Shown piece after piece: positions 52,871-63,033 of a stretch of DNA of 64,000 nucleotides. The number at the start of each line of letters is the position of its first letter. The stretch's first letter is position 1. The translations under genes were made by a program, and so were the position numbers. A model generated the notes under the pieces. That model ran no database searches. It was given only the letters and a program-made list of their open reading frames with translations, and was not told where the DNA came from. Origin of the DNA: Nematopogon swammerdamellus (Eukaryota > Arthropoda > Insecta > Lepidoptera > Adelidae); the NCBI GenBank assembly GCA_946902875.1, contig OX336348.1:16827741-16891740 (forward strand), in the 5' to 3' direction.

Positions 52871-53066
52871 TAGGGTTCCGTAACACGTTTATGTCTGTCC
52901 ATTCTACTAAGTTCTGCAAAATGAATGTAGGGTTCCGTAACATATGCATGTCTATCCGTTCTACTAAATTTTACAATTTTCAACCAAGGTCCTCCGACGG
53001 TTATTTTATAATAAAAGTAGGCTTCCGTAACACGTTTATGTCTGTCCATTCTACTAAGTTCTGCAA
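52871..53066 (+). repeat. Three short tandem-like repeats (ttccgtaaca unit)
   Basis: gtagggttccgtaacacgtt then tatgtctgtccattctacta occurs at ~52871, with variants at ~52928 and ~53019. The third ends at the first base of SINE-A (ctgcaacatcacc). Related in part to the start of the ggttccgta repeat. Confidence 0.5.
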
Positions 53067-53413
53067 CATCACCTACAACGTCCGTGATGTCAGCCCATAA
53101 CACCAGTGCCATGTCAGTGCTTCCCCCTTTGATCGTGCTGACTACACTGAACTGGTCGGAAAACACAAACTATTTACATAGCCGTTTCGACCGACGTTTA
53201 ATTCAGTGCGGTGGTACCAACCCGGGAAGGTTAAACCCTACCACCAAGTAAGATTACGAGGGAAGGGACTTACAGTTTTACGAGGAATCCGAACCTTGGT
53301 CAGCCTCCAACGGTCAGCGGTCACCCATCTAAGTACTGACCGCACCCAGCGTTGCTTAAAATTCAATAGCGACAGTTGACTGTCTGCACCACTGAGCTAT
53401 CGAAGCTGACGTG
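53065..53413 (-). mobile_element. SINE-A with chimeric tRNA-like + 5S-rRNA-like head
   Basis: Minus strand, 5' to 3': agcttcgatagctcagtggt (tRNA-like box A tagctcagtgg, ~53393-53410), ~28 nt of linker, then ttaagcaacgctgggtgcgg, tcagtacttagatgggtgac, cgc (53318-53360). The last block matches animal 5S rRNA around positions 45-90, covering its internal control region (A box, intermediate element, C box). The normal SINE-A body follows (gggtttaacc, ggtaccaccgcactgaat, gtgttatgggctgacatcac). The A-tail end is truncated at 53065. This is the only copy in the window retaining the full head. Confidence 0.7.
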
Positions 53414-53424
53414 GTCCTATTTTA

Positions 53425-53830
53425 ATTGGGTCAAGATCGGATTGGAAAGCGAGGCGGAATCGCGAGGCCGAAGGCCGAGCGATTCCGCCGAGTACATTAA
53501 TAGCAAAAAATTACTAAAAAAAACTGTGAAATAAAAAAAAAGTTTTAAAAAACATAAAACCGACTTCCTAAAAAAAGTAAAACTAAAAAACTATTTAAAA
53601 TAAAAATATAAAAACGGCCTTCAAAAATATATGAAATAAAAACCTAAAAAAAAAAACGAACCCTAGAGTTGAAGGCGGTGCTAAAGCAAGCAAAAATGAT
53701 GCATGAAAGAAAACATGAGCGGATGATAATATCCTTTGTGATTTGTGTAGCCTTTTTAGCACCGCCTTCCACTCTAGGGTTCGTTTTTTTTTTTTAGGTT
53801 TTTATTTCATATATTTTTTATGTCATGAAG
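53425..53830. repeat. Family G-related segment with ~60 bp-arm hairpin
   Basis: accgacttcctaaaaaaagt and gccttcaaaaatatatgaaa are family G words. 53632-53690 (gaaataaaaacctaaaaaaa, acgaaccctagagttgaagg, cggtgctaaa) returns inverted at 53755-53812. The region also has gcggaatcgcgaggccgaag near 53455. A similar hairpin occurs at 57905-58025. Confidence 0.6.
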
Positions 53831-54008
53831 TTTATTAAGCTTTATTGGGTCATCAACTCATCAAAATAAACTGTCCTTATTACAACAACAAAATAATTCT
53901 AAAAATCGGATAAGGTTTAAGGTGGTACAAAACATAAATGCCGAAAGACGATTTTGCCATACAAAATCGTCTTTAAGTTAAGGAAGTTAACTTCCGTCTC
54001 GTCTTAAC
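53820..54008 (-). mobile_element. Family F MITE, half copy with TTAA end
   Basis: gtcatgaagtttattaagct, aaaatcggataaggtttaag, aacataaatgccgaaagacg, gaagttaacttccgtctcgt, cttaa. An inverted duplication of caaaatcgtcttt occurs at ~53950-53975. Confidence 0.6.
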
Positions 54009-54309
54009 GGGTCTTTAGAGATATTTAATTATGTTATCGACCCTAACAACTCTTTGTGGTGGTGACTACAAAGATATACGTTTTATGGAAGCTTGTAGGA
54101 TATTTTAGATCAAATATACGAGCATCTGAGACCACGCAGGACAGGACGATGTTAATTGGCGAGGACATCAGAAGCGAGGACATTCTTAATATCTGCAGCA
54201 CGCGTAATATCTGAGGCCGCGTCTGTATAGTTTTGAGTGGAGTAAATTCAACTCATACATAGAGTGGATGACTCGTCGTGCGAGCGAAAAGTAATTAGCA
54301 GTTCTTGTT
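54009..54309. other. Unassigned
   Basis: Nothing recognised. Confidence 0.25.
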
Positions 54310-54520
54310 TTAGGTTTCCGCGCCCCGTACGGAAGCCTAGTACTAAGCCACAGATTAATTAATAGTTACTAAGCCTACAATGTCTGTCTGTCCGTCTGTC
54401 TTATGCGTCCGCCCGATGGCTGGTATCATTGAGGAACCGTAATAGCTATCTAGCAAGCCTCGGTAGCCGTCGTCGGTCGACTGTTGTTAAGACTCGCACT
54501 TGGCCGTTTTTTTTTAGGTT
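54310..54520 (+). repeat. ggttccgta repeat, internally deleted
   Basis: gttttaggtttccgcgcccc, gtacggaagcctagtactaa, gtctgtctgtccgtctgtct, gaggaaccgtaatagctatc, gactcgcacttggccgtttt. A 17-bp insert (acagattaattaatagt) at ~54343 lies between two tactaagcc copies. Confidence 0.65.
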
Positions 54521-54617
54521 ACATACCTCAAAGATGTGAAAACGGAACCTAATGGTGTGCGTGACTCACGCACACGTCTGTCTGTCATAGGGTCATACAT
54601 AACATCTAACTAAACTT

Positions 54618-54945
54618 TGTACCGTGTGGGGCCGGTACTTTAAAAGAATAGCCCCACTGCATCTCTCCCCGTGTATGTCGTTAAAGGCGACTAAGGGATA
54701 TAATTCCCTTCTATATTACTAGGTGGTAGGGTTTAACCCGCCCGGGTTGGTACCACCGCACTGAATGAAAGGTCGGTCCAAACGGCTATGTAAATAGTTT
54801 GTGTTTTCCGTCCAGTTCAGTGTAGCCGGCACGACCGAAGGGACGTAAGCACTGACGTGGCACCAAGTTCACCCGGTGTTATGGGCTGACATCACGGATG
54901 TTGTAGGTGATGTAGCCAACCGTGTCAGTTTCCATAAAAAATAAA
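54618..54945 (+). mobile_element. SINE-A with alternative head
   Basis: Head: taccgtgtggggccggtact, ttaaaagaatagccccactg, catctctccccgtgtatgtc, gttaaaggcgactaagggat. It joins the usual body at ctaggtggtagggtttaacc and continues through ggttggtaccaccgcactga, gtccagttcagtgtagccgg, to ccaaccgtgtcagtttccat and an A tail. The head is unrelated to the tRNA/5S head of 53065-53413. Confidence 0.8.
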
Positions 54946-55139
54946 AAAAAAATAAACGATTCGTCGTACATAGCTTATCAAGTTGGTGTTGCATAAAGTT
55001 TAGGATTAAACATCAAAATTTATAAAAAAATCGGCCAAATAATGTTTTATTTTAAATAGCATCAAGCATGGGACAAATCGTTGAAACCGAGACTAAACCG
55101 ACAATAAAATCTTCAAATTCCGGATAAAAGTGATATTTC

Positions 55140-55465
55140 CAAAGTAACTTTGTGTACACACAAGGCGGAATTACTGCAAAACGCGAGTTCTTCCAGCCAA
55201 CCTTGCTATTGACAAACACTGGACTTACCGCGGATACGTACCAATCGGATCGTTCCTCTACAGAACCGGTAAACTCTGGAACGCTCTCCCTGCCCATATA
55301 TTTCCCCCCAAGTACAGTCTCGGATCCTTCAATTGGGGGGTGAACCGGCACCTGTCAGGCCGGCATGGCATTCGGAACCCCCGCATACGGCCGAATGCCC
55401 ATGGGCGTCGTTAGACACCTTATGGGTGGCTCGGCGACATATGTCGAGCTTTCACTAAAAAAAAT
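55140..55465 (+). pseudogene. LINE tail D, longest copy
   Basis: The plus strand has ttccagccaaccttgctatt, ctctggaacgctctccctgc, ccttcaattggggggtgaac, then ccggcatggcattcggaacc, gtcgttagacaccttatggg and cgagctttcactaaaaaaaa. The ctctggaacgc...cc block and the following FN/GVNRHL-like codons are the usual non-LTR C-terminus (LWNALP...F-x-NRHL), with frameshifts. Confidence 0.65.
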
Positions 55466-56259
55466 ACATTGTTCACGCAGGTTGTTCTAGTTCTCACAGA
55501 AAACGGGATGGTACGGAACCCTCTTTACGCGAGTTCGACTCGAACTTGACCACTAAAAAAAAATTAGCTTAATGAGCGATTCGGAGGAAAACATTATTTC
55601 CACTAGTCAATACGAGATTTTTTTTGAAACTGTACTTTGTCTTGAGTGGGGAATCGAGAGTAGTCTGTACGTATTTTAAGAGGCGGGGCTTAGGCTAAGG
55701 TGGGAATCGCCACGGACTCTCTGGAATAGAGAGCGCGCGCGCATTCGTGGCCGTCTGCATCGGCAAATATTTTAAAAAATCACACTCCACAAAAATGTCG
55801 TCTGTAGAATATACCACTCGTGTTGTAGCGTCGCGATACTTATCAACCAGATAAACCGATACGATATCTTAGGATACCTGCGTCGGGCACAGCGGCGGGC
55901 TTCGAACAGGCGACCCGGCTTATCGGGGCACTGCGCCGCACCCTCCGCGTCGTCGCCGCCGCCGCCAACTAGATATACATTTCTTAGATAAATTGGTTTT
56001 CTTTAGGGTTAGGGTAACATTAGAAGTTAAGCCCCCACACACAACACAAGGTAAGCCCGGTGCAAAATTCCACGGGCTGCAAGCAAGATATGATATGCAC
56101 GTCGATTTTTTGGGTTCGAGTAGGGATGCATGATGCATCGCATGCACGGAAATTTGTAACGTAACCAAAAATTCGGTTTTGATTGTTTTATCGCAAAATT
56201 GCGAATAGTCAAAAGCTATCGACATAGATAGATGCATATCAACGAAAAAAATCTTTTTT
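55466..56259. other. Mostly unassigned; a ggttccgta scrap
   Basis: 55505-55560 (atggtacggaaccctcttta, cgcgagttcgactcgaactt, gacc) is the 3' ~50 bp of the ggttccgta repeat. On the minus strand ~55880-55935 a box-B-like tgttcgaagccc lies close to a ggcgcagtg motif; too short for a tRNA, a possible SINE relic. No gene supported. Confidence 0.35.
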
Positions 56260-56630
56260 TTTAGGGTTCCGTATCCGTCGTGCGGGACCCTATTACTAAG
56301 CCTACGCCGCCGCCTGTCTGTCTGTCCGAGGGCTGTATCTCTTGAACCGTAATAGGTAGCCCGTTGAAATTTTCACAGAATATGTGTTATTTATTATGGC
56401 CGATATACAACAACAAATTATTTTATCAGAAGAAGAAAAAGCAAAAAATTCACGGGGGTTCCCACGCAAGAAACAAAAAAGTGTACACGCGCCATCTACC
56501 GAAAACAGTATGAAGCATTTTAAGTAATCACGAATTTTAACTAGTATGAAGCAGTGAGTGACGCTGACCATGACATGGCGATACGGAACCCTCGGTGCGC
56601 GAGTTCAACTCACACTTGACCGGTTTTTTG
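56260..56630 (+). repeat. ggttccgta repeat, full length
   Basis: ttttagggttccgtatccgt, cgtgcgggaccctattacta, cctgtctgtctgtccgaggg, tattatggccgatatacaac, cgcgccatctaccgaaaaca, gacatggcgatacggaaccc, gagttcaactcacacttgac, cggttttttg. Confidence 0.85.
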
Positions 56631-56939
56631 TTTTCTTATAATATTGAGCACACGATACATGCTCAAGCGCCCATGTCTACTAACTATGTATGACATCAAG
56701 CCACACACGGTCATTGTGCACTGATGCTCACGCGCACAGGTCGGCATGGGCACTATTACGGGCAGGAAGCCGACTGAATTGGTCCATTCACAGTGACCTC
56801 GGCGCTTGGTCGCGTTCCCACAGCGCAAGGCTGTGTCGCTTGTGTGCGGCTGTGCTGGCAGAGCACTCATTATAAGGCTATTGTGGAAACTGTGATTCAA
56901 GCCTAAATTACATTTTGTAGAAATACCTGCATACATGCA
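56631..56939. other. Unassigned
   Basis: Moderately GC-rich, overlapping frames on both strands, no recognised feature. Confidence 0.25.
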
Positions 56940-57120
56940 CTAGCTGTGCCCGCGACTTCTTCCGCGGGGGACTTATCACGACGCCATCTACCGGTTCCAA
57001 ATTGTATTTTTAAACCATCCAGGGACCCATTCAAATATACACACAAAATTTCATCCAAATCGGTCCAGCCGTTTAGGCGGAGTTAGGTGGCAAACACACG
57101 TACAGAAGAATTATATAAAG
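56940..57120 (-). mobile_element. Helitron-like element, third subfamily
   Basis: actagctgtgcccgcgactt at the left (complement of ...gcgggcacagctagt), catctaccggttccaaattg, ttcatccaaatcggtccagc, cgtttaggcggagttaggtg. It abuts another Helitron-like copy head to tail. Confidence 0.55.
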
Positions 57121-57121
57121 A

Positions 57122-57360
57122 ACAAGCTGTGCCCGCGGCTCCGCCCGCTCTCATACTTCACTTCACTGCTAACCTCATAAGCTATTTAGCGTGATAGTAA
57201 GTAGCCTATAGTTGATGGGAAGAATCAAGCTATCCGTAGAATTTTGTTTTATTAAAATCGGTTCAGTGGTTCTCGAGTTATAAGCGGACAGACAGACATA
57301 CACTCAGACACTCAGACACTCAGACAGAAAGCAGACGTTGGATTTTATTATAGGTAAGGA
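57122..57360 (-). mobile_element. Helitron-like element (main subfamily)
   Basis: acaagctgtgcccgcggctc, tcataagctatttagcgtga, agttgatgggaagaatcaag, aaatcggttcagtggttctc, actcagacagaaagcagacg, ttggattttattataggtaa. Very similar to 8101-8326, including a cactcaga microsatellite. Confidence 0.75.
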
Positions 57361-57384
57361 AGAAAAGAAAATATACAAATTTTT

Positions 57385-57690
57385 TTTATATGGAAACTGA
57401 CACGGTTGGCTACATCACCTACAACATCCGCGATGTCAGCCCATAACACCGGGTGAACTAGGCGCCGCCGTGTCAGTGCTTCCCTTCATTTCATGTCGGC
57501 TACACTGAACTGGACGGAAAACACAAGCAAAACTATTTACATTGCTGTTTCGACCGACCTTTCATTCAGAGTTCAGCGGTATCATCCCGGGCGGGTTAAA
57601 CCCTGCCACCTAGTAAGGCAAGAAAGGAAGGGACCTACAGTTTGACGTGGAAGCCGCACCACGATAAGACTCCAACTGACTATTTTTTTG
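57385..57690 (-). mobile_element. SINE-A, long copy
   Basis: Poly-T, tatggaaactgacacggttg, cgatgtcagcccataacacc, cggaaaacacaagcaaaact, cgaccgacctttcattcaga, gcgggttaaaccctgccacc, gaagggacctacagtttgac, ccacgataagactccaac. The 5' terminus aligns with the segment just after the 5S-like block of 53065-53413, so it is truncated there. Confidence 0.8.
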
Positions 57691-57899
57691 TTTTTGTTGA
57701 TTTTAATGTCCAATGACATGACGAAACAAAATCCCCCCCAACCAACGGCAATGTAAGCCGCAAGTTTAGTCACCCATGGATTGAAATAGATAGTGGTGTG
57801 GTGTCCAACTGATTTCGCCTTAAGGCCGTGATAAACGCCAAATACGCAAAAAATACGGCAAAGAAAGAAATTAAAAAAACTGACCAATTGGCACACATT
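57691..57899. other. Unassigned
   Basis: Nothing recognised. Confidence 0.25.
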
Positions 57900-58212
57900 G
57901 AGAAAAGTAAAAAATGTATGAAATAAAAAAAATCGAACCCTAGAGTTGAAGGCGGTCGGTTATTTTTGCTTGATTTAGCACCGCCTTCAACTCTAGGGTT
58001 CGATTTTTTTTATTTCATACATTTTTGAAGGCGGTTTTTATATATAAATAGTTTTTTATTTCAGTTTTTTTTAGTATTGCTATTAATGTACTCGGCGGAA
58101 TCATCAAAATCGGTTCACCCAGTCTAAAGTTCTGAGGGGACAAACATAAAAAAAAAAACAAAAAATACAGTCAATTGAGAACCTCCTCCTTTTTTTGAAG
58201 TCGGTTAAAAAT
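57900..58212 (-). repeat. Family G copy with hairpin
   Basis: Minus strand: accgacttcaaaaaaaggag, gaggttctcaattgactgta (at 58170-58212), ccgattttgatgattccgcc, and at the left a hairpin (57909-57950 with 57978-58020) built on tcgaaccctagagttgaagg. The same hairpin motif is seen at 53632-53812. Confidence 0.6.
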
Positions 58213-58813
58213 ACAACAATGTGGGTTGTTGTTTTTTTTTTAAATAATGAGTAAAATTACTATAAAAAATATAGAAAAAAAAAGTATGACTTAAAAAATC
58301 TCAGAATGTGTGTGTATTATTACAATTTTACAATACCACTGATGCAAATGTCACACAGCACCGAGAAAACTGGCTTGTTGAAATTGTATTATTGTAACCA
58401 CGACGACAGAAGATAAAAATAAAAAAACAAAAAACGCCTACACGAAAATATCGACGTAATTAACCATACGTACCGAAATACACCTATCTAACTATCGCTT
58501 ACGTAAGCACCTATTTTTATTTTAGTTTTCATCGATAGTCTATTTAGAGATTTATAAAAAGTGGTACATAAACTAAAATAATTTGGAATTTGAAATTCCC
58601 GAATGCCCAAGGTCGTTGGCGTTTGTCACGGCCTTAAGAGCTATTTACTTCCATATTTCTGTCATGCCCAGCGGGCACCTTCAAGTAGGGGCGGTGCTTA
58701 TGTATAACGTTTACCTATACATTCTAATGGGATTCCTGGCCATTTTGATTTTAAAAAAAAATCACAAAATCTGCTATATAATATAATCCATATGGGGCAA
58801 TTTTAACATATTC
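58213..58813. other. Unassigned AT-rich stretch
   Basis: No gene supported; the 67-codon plus frame at 58583 has no recognisable signature apart from a hydrophobic C-terminal half. Confidence 0.25.
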
Positions 58814-58962
58814 TGCAGCGGGAGCACAAATGCGTCGATAAGCCTATATCGATCGATAAACATCTATTTGCTTCGTTCGACGAAGTAGAATAGAAGAAGA
58901 CGAATAGATGTTTATCGATCGATATAGGCTTATTGACGCATTTGTGCTCCCGCTGCAGGAGT
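58814..58962. repeat. ~150 bp foldback
   Basis: Left arm tctgcagcgggagcacaaat, gcgtcgataagcctatatcg, atcgataaacatctatt (58813-58870) recurs inverted at 58907-58962 with one or two mismatches; loop ~35 nt. No coding content. Confidence 0.85.
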
Positions 58963-59254
58963 CAACAACGATTACTAAAGGAGGATGGGCAAAAATGTAT
59001 GGACTCTGGTACCCCCCACCAACCACCACCAACAGCAATGGGTCATATGTCGTTGGAAAGGTCTTTTAATATGTATCAATACTTACTATGACGGCTCATC
59101 CCATAGAGTTGTGCTTTCGGAGATATATCGATTTTTTTATATATGCTATTAATAGTCTTCATTATACAAAAAACATGTTATAACATGTGAATGGTGTTGT
59201 ATTATTTATTAACTCAGACAGAACATCGACTGTGACAAACCGCGGGCTATATTA

Positions 59255-59295
59255 CGCCCCCCCTCCCCCCCCCCCCCCCCCCCCCCCCCCCCCGC
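59255..59295. repeat. Poly-C run
   Basis: About 35 consecutive C with one T break, directly at the inner edge of the left arm; the right arm has only gggaggggg at the same place, so the run expanded after duplication (or is a sequencing artefact). Confidence 0.8.
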
Positions 59296-59379
59296 CATTC
59301 CTAGATGCGTGCGTATGCGCGGCAGCATACAGGTAGGTAGTCGTTCGATTGTATCCTTCCTTCCTTATCCTTCCTTCTT

Positions 59380-59611
59380 ACCTTTAATAAAATCCAACGT
59401 CTGCTTTCTGTATGTATGTATGTATGCATGTATGTATGTTTGTCCGCTTATAACGCGAGAACCACTGAACCGATTTTAATAAAAAAAAATTCTACGGAAA
59501 GCTTGATTCTTCCCATCAACTAATAGGCTACTTACTATCACGCTAAATGGCTTATGAGGTTAGCAGAGAAGTCAAATATGAGAGCGCGCGGAGCCGCGGG
59601 CACAGCTAGTT
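59380..59611 (+). mobile_element. Helitron-like element
   Basis: cttacctttaataaaatcca, acgtctgctttctgtatgta with a (tatg)n expansion, cgagaaccactgaaccgatt, gcttatgaggttagcagaga, gcggagccgcgggcacagct, agt. Confidence 0.75.
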
Positions 59612-59616
59612 TTTTT

Positions 59617-59840
59617 ATATAATCCGGTATGGGTGGCGTAGTCGGAGGGGCCAAAGTGCATGCTCCGACAAGCCAATGTCACCTCCGAGAAGGTAGGTGC
59701 CATACCGGAGACTTCCCTGGATTGCTGGCTATACTGAACTAGAGGAGAACACAGCCGAGGCTGCTATGCGGCCATCTTATATCCAGTACGGTGGTACCAA
59801 CCCAGTCGGCTACAATTTGAGCCTACCGCCTAGTATTATA
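59617..59840 (-). mobile_element. SINE-B, long copy
   Basis: Short poly-T then ataatccggtatgggtggcg, ggggccaaagtgcatgctcc, ccaatgtcacctccgagaag, ggagacttccctggattgct, tgaactagaggagaacacag, tacggtggtaccaacccagt, cggctacaatttgagcctac. Sits directly beside the Helitron 3' end. Confidence 0.8.
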
Positions 59841-60400
59841 CATACATAGTATTGTGTGAGGGAAGACGTTTCATTTCTATTACTTTACTATTCGACGACT
59901 ATTACCGTGATCTGTGTTTATCGTGGACCTCTGCTTTTTCCTGGAAATGTTACCTGTTATTATCGTTGACCTCTGCTTTCTCCTGGACTTGTTATCTGAT
60001 ACTATCGTTGACTTTGGCGTCAATTGTGGATTTATGAAACTACTTATCACTTAATTATCATTATGAACGAGTTTTATTTATATTATACTCAATATATTAC
60101 ACCCAAAATGTTCAAAGTGTTCGGGGAGGGGGTAATATAGCCCGCGGTTTGTCACAGTCGATGTTCTGTCTGAGTTAATAAATAATACAACACCATTCAC
60201 ATGTTATAACATATTTTTTGTATAATGAAGACTATTAATAGCATATATAAAAAAATCGATATATCTCCGAAAGCACAACTATTTGGGATGAGCCGTCATA
60301 GTAAGTATTGATACATATTAAAAGACCTTCCCAACGACATATGACTCACTGCTGTTGGTGGTAGTTGGTGGGGGGTACCAAAACGCCCATTGTCCTTTAT

Positions 60401-60667
60401 CTTTTATAATATTTTTTCGCGGTATTATTTCAATATTTCTGTTTATTGGAACGTCTGTGTGCGGGGACCCGCGTACTACCATTGACTTATATATTACTAA
60501 CTACCGGTTGGACAACGCTGGAGAAAAGAGCAAGACGAAATTACAAATATGTTGTCATCTCTTGCACTCACTCACGTATTAAACGAGTATGTTCTATCTG
60601 ACGCAAGTTGATCGCACGGGGCTACCAACGTTGTTGCAAGGTAAAATGTAAAATGTTATTATGAAAA
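60401..60667. other. Unassigned
   Basis: Nothing recognised. Confidence 0.25.
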
Positions 60668-60900
60668 CTAGCTTTTTCCCGCGGCTTCGCTCGCGTGAAA
60701 TTCGTATTTAAAACGAAGAAAGTAAGTAAGCCCGCTACCGTACCTTTATTTCGGCACGCGGAAAAATTCGGTTTGTATGAGAGCCTAATCTTAGCGTAAC
60801 CGGAACAGAATTTTATTTAGCCTTCCTGTGTCACTTGTTATTTTATGTCGGATCGGATGATCGGTTTATGAGTTATGGAGGAACATACATACATACATGA
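60668..60900 (-). mobile_element. Helitron-like element, second subfamily
   Basis: aaaactagctttttcccgcg, gcttcgctcgcgtgaaattc, aagtaagtaagcccgctacc, gtacctttatttcggcacgc, gatcggtttatgagttatgg, aggaacatacatacatacat. Reverse-strand homologue of 33385-33640. Confidence 0.6.
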
Positions 60901-61786
60901 TACAGAAAATATTTCAAAAAATCGTCAATTTAGTTTCAGTATCATACATTCATACATCTACTAGTAGATGTATGAATGTATGATATCTACATACTACTAG
61001 AGTCTACAAACGCAGTATCTCATAAAACAAAGTAACTTACTCCATGACCATACCTTACAGATTTATTATTAGTTCATTTATTTTCACATTCTATGTACAA
61101 GATAGTTCAAAATAATTTTTTACATTAATTCTATATACCTAAAAATATTAAAATACACAAAATTAATATAAAAACACCACCTACCTATGTACAATAAATT
61201 ATTTATTAATATATTATATTAATAAATTATTAATAATTAATAAGTTATTAATTATAATTTATTATAAATTACTATTAGTATTGATTGATTAGTTAGAATA
61301 ACAACATTTCTGTGGTCTGCATTTCATCGATACGAGCGCACTCTATCTCGGTCGCGCGAACCTCAAACCGATCATCACATGTCAGCGAAATCAACTCGCA
61401 TTCTCTCTCCCCGCATGCCTCGCACTCACCGGCGTTCGCCATCCTCCATCCTTGTCGCACACACACACACACACATATACATACACGTCTGTCTGTATGC
61501 GCAGAAGGAAAACTGCGCCGTTCAACGCAGAGATATGGAAATGTTTGTAAATATCGCATATTCCGTGCGTATTTCGAATCGTCATCACATCATCGTTGTG
61601 CACAGATGAACAAACCGCGCGCAATCTCTACCAGAACCGGCATGTTAGTAAGCGCCCGCGCACAAAATCGATTCCGGGTTGACTGGAGGAAATTGCCTAA
61701 GGCAATAAGTCCGCACTTATTTTAAATATTAAGTGGCATAAAGTGTATAAAAAAAATAAACAAAGATTCTTATCCAACTAATCTTT
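60901..61786. other. Unassigned, with a perfect 44-bp palindrome
   Basis: 60941-60984 is a loopless perfect palindrome of 22-bp half-sites (atcatacattcatacatcta ct, inverted). 61290-61700 is GC-moderate with overlapping open frames on both strands and an (ac)n run at 61460-61475; no domain or splice-supported exon recognised. Confidence 0.4.
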
Positions 61787-62092
61787 TTAGGATTCCGTAT
61801 CCGTCGTACGGGACCCTATTACTAAGCCTACGCCGCGCCGTCTGTCTGTCCGAGGGCTGTATCTCTTGAAGCGTAATAGGTAGCCCGTTGAAATTTTCAC
61901 AGAATATAAATAAGAAAAAGTAAAAAATTCACGGGGCCCCCATACAAGAAACTAAAAAGTGTATGCGCGCCATCTACCGAAAAGAGTATGAAGCATTTTA
62001 ACTAATACATCGATGGAGTGAGTGGCGCTGGGCATGATATGACGATACGGAACCCTAGGTGCGCGAGTTCGACTCCCACTTGACCGGTTTTT
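61787..62092 (+). repeat. ggttccgta repeat
   Basis: tttaggattccgtatccgtc, gtacgggaccctattactaa, cgtctgtctgtccgagggct, tgcgcgccatctaccgaaaa, gatacggaaccctaggtgcg, gactcccacttgaccggttt. Shortened in the middle (the ttatggccgatataaca block is missing). Confidence 0.8.
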
Positions 62093-62300
62093 TTTCTTTA
62101 TGGAAACTGACACGGGTTGACTACATCTATCAACTATGTACATTCGTGATGTCAGCCCATAACACCTTGGTGATCTAGCTAGATGACATGTCGGTGCTTC
62201 CCTTCGGTCGTGTCGGCCACACTGAACTGGACGGAAAACACGAACTATTTACATAGCCATTTCAACCGACCTTACATTCAGTGCGCCGCCGGTACCAATT
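62093..62300 (-). mobile_element. SINE-A copy
   Basis: T-rich start, atggaaactgacacgggttg, tcgtgatgtcagcccataac, tgtcggtgcttcccttcggt, actgaactggacggaaaaca, catttcaaccgaccttacat. The ggttaaaccc block is absent, so it is 5'-truncated or rearranged. Confidence 0.7.
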
Positions 62301-63033
62301 CGAGCGCACAGTGTCAAATATGACCATAAAATCGGACACGTCCTTTTTATTCCAGAAATTTATAGATTTAGTTATTTAAAATGCTAGAGTAAAACTCCCC
62401 CGTCTCTGCGACTTTTAGTTTAGGAGAAATAAAATTTTGAAAATTACACTTTTTTAGTTTCGAAAAAACGAAAAATAATTCTACAATTAAAACTAAACTA
62501 GTTATTTAAATTTCACTCAGCCTTATCAAAGACCCTTTCGAATATCCACATTTGAAAAGTTATTCGAGGCTGTGAAAGTTTACAGAAATCGAATTATATT
62601 TATTTTTTATTTTTTTTTTTTTATTTTTTTCTCCTAGATCCCATAGTAGTAGGCGGAGATATTTATACCGAAAATAGTTCACTGTTTCCTCTGTCCGTTA
62701 AAAACCGAACCACGGCCACCCATCCAAGTTCTGAAGTTCGCGAAAACTTACGAGATCTTTGAAAATAAAAAAAACTCCTATGGGGCACCTCACTCGGGCA
62801 TATAGTTCTCGGGGCCACACCTACCTACGCTGACGATTAGCTCACATGCTCGGTCAATGGACTTAGTACGCACGCACCTCTTCTTCTACAATTATAAATC
62901 GTAACGTCTATATCTGACATTATAACCTGTAACGTTAGTCTGTCTGTCTGTCCGCCTGTCTCAAACTAGAGACAATATAATTTAATTATATTTAGGTACA
63001 TACCTACTTACTTAACATTATTATTTGACCGTT
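62301..63033. other. Unassigned AT-rich stretch
   Basis: No gene supported. Contains a poly-T/A-rich block around 62600-62635 and a gtctgtctgtctg run at 62938. Confidence 0.25.

Larger units (their letters stand above)
58976..60400. mobile_element. Inverted-repeat block (~255 bp arms) enclosing other TEs
   Basis: Left arm 59008-59264 (ggtaccccccaccaaccacc, atatgtcgttggaaaggtct, tgtgctttcggagatatatc, agaacatcgactgtgacaaa, ccgcgggctatatta) recurs inverted at 60126-60378 with ~5% differences; outer aaaggacaatgggc-like ends extend it. The 860 bp between holds a poly-C run, a Helitron-like copy, a SINE-B and AT-rich DNA with a tandem tcgttgacctctgctttctc-type motif (59930-60010). No transposase. 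Confidence 0.75.
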
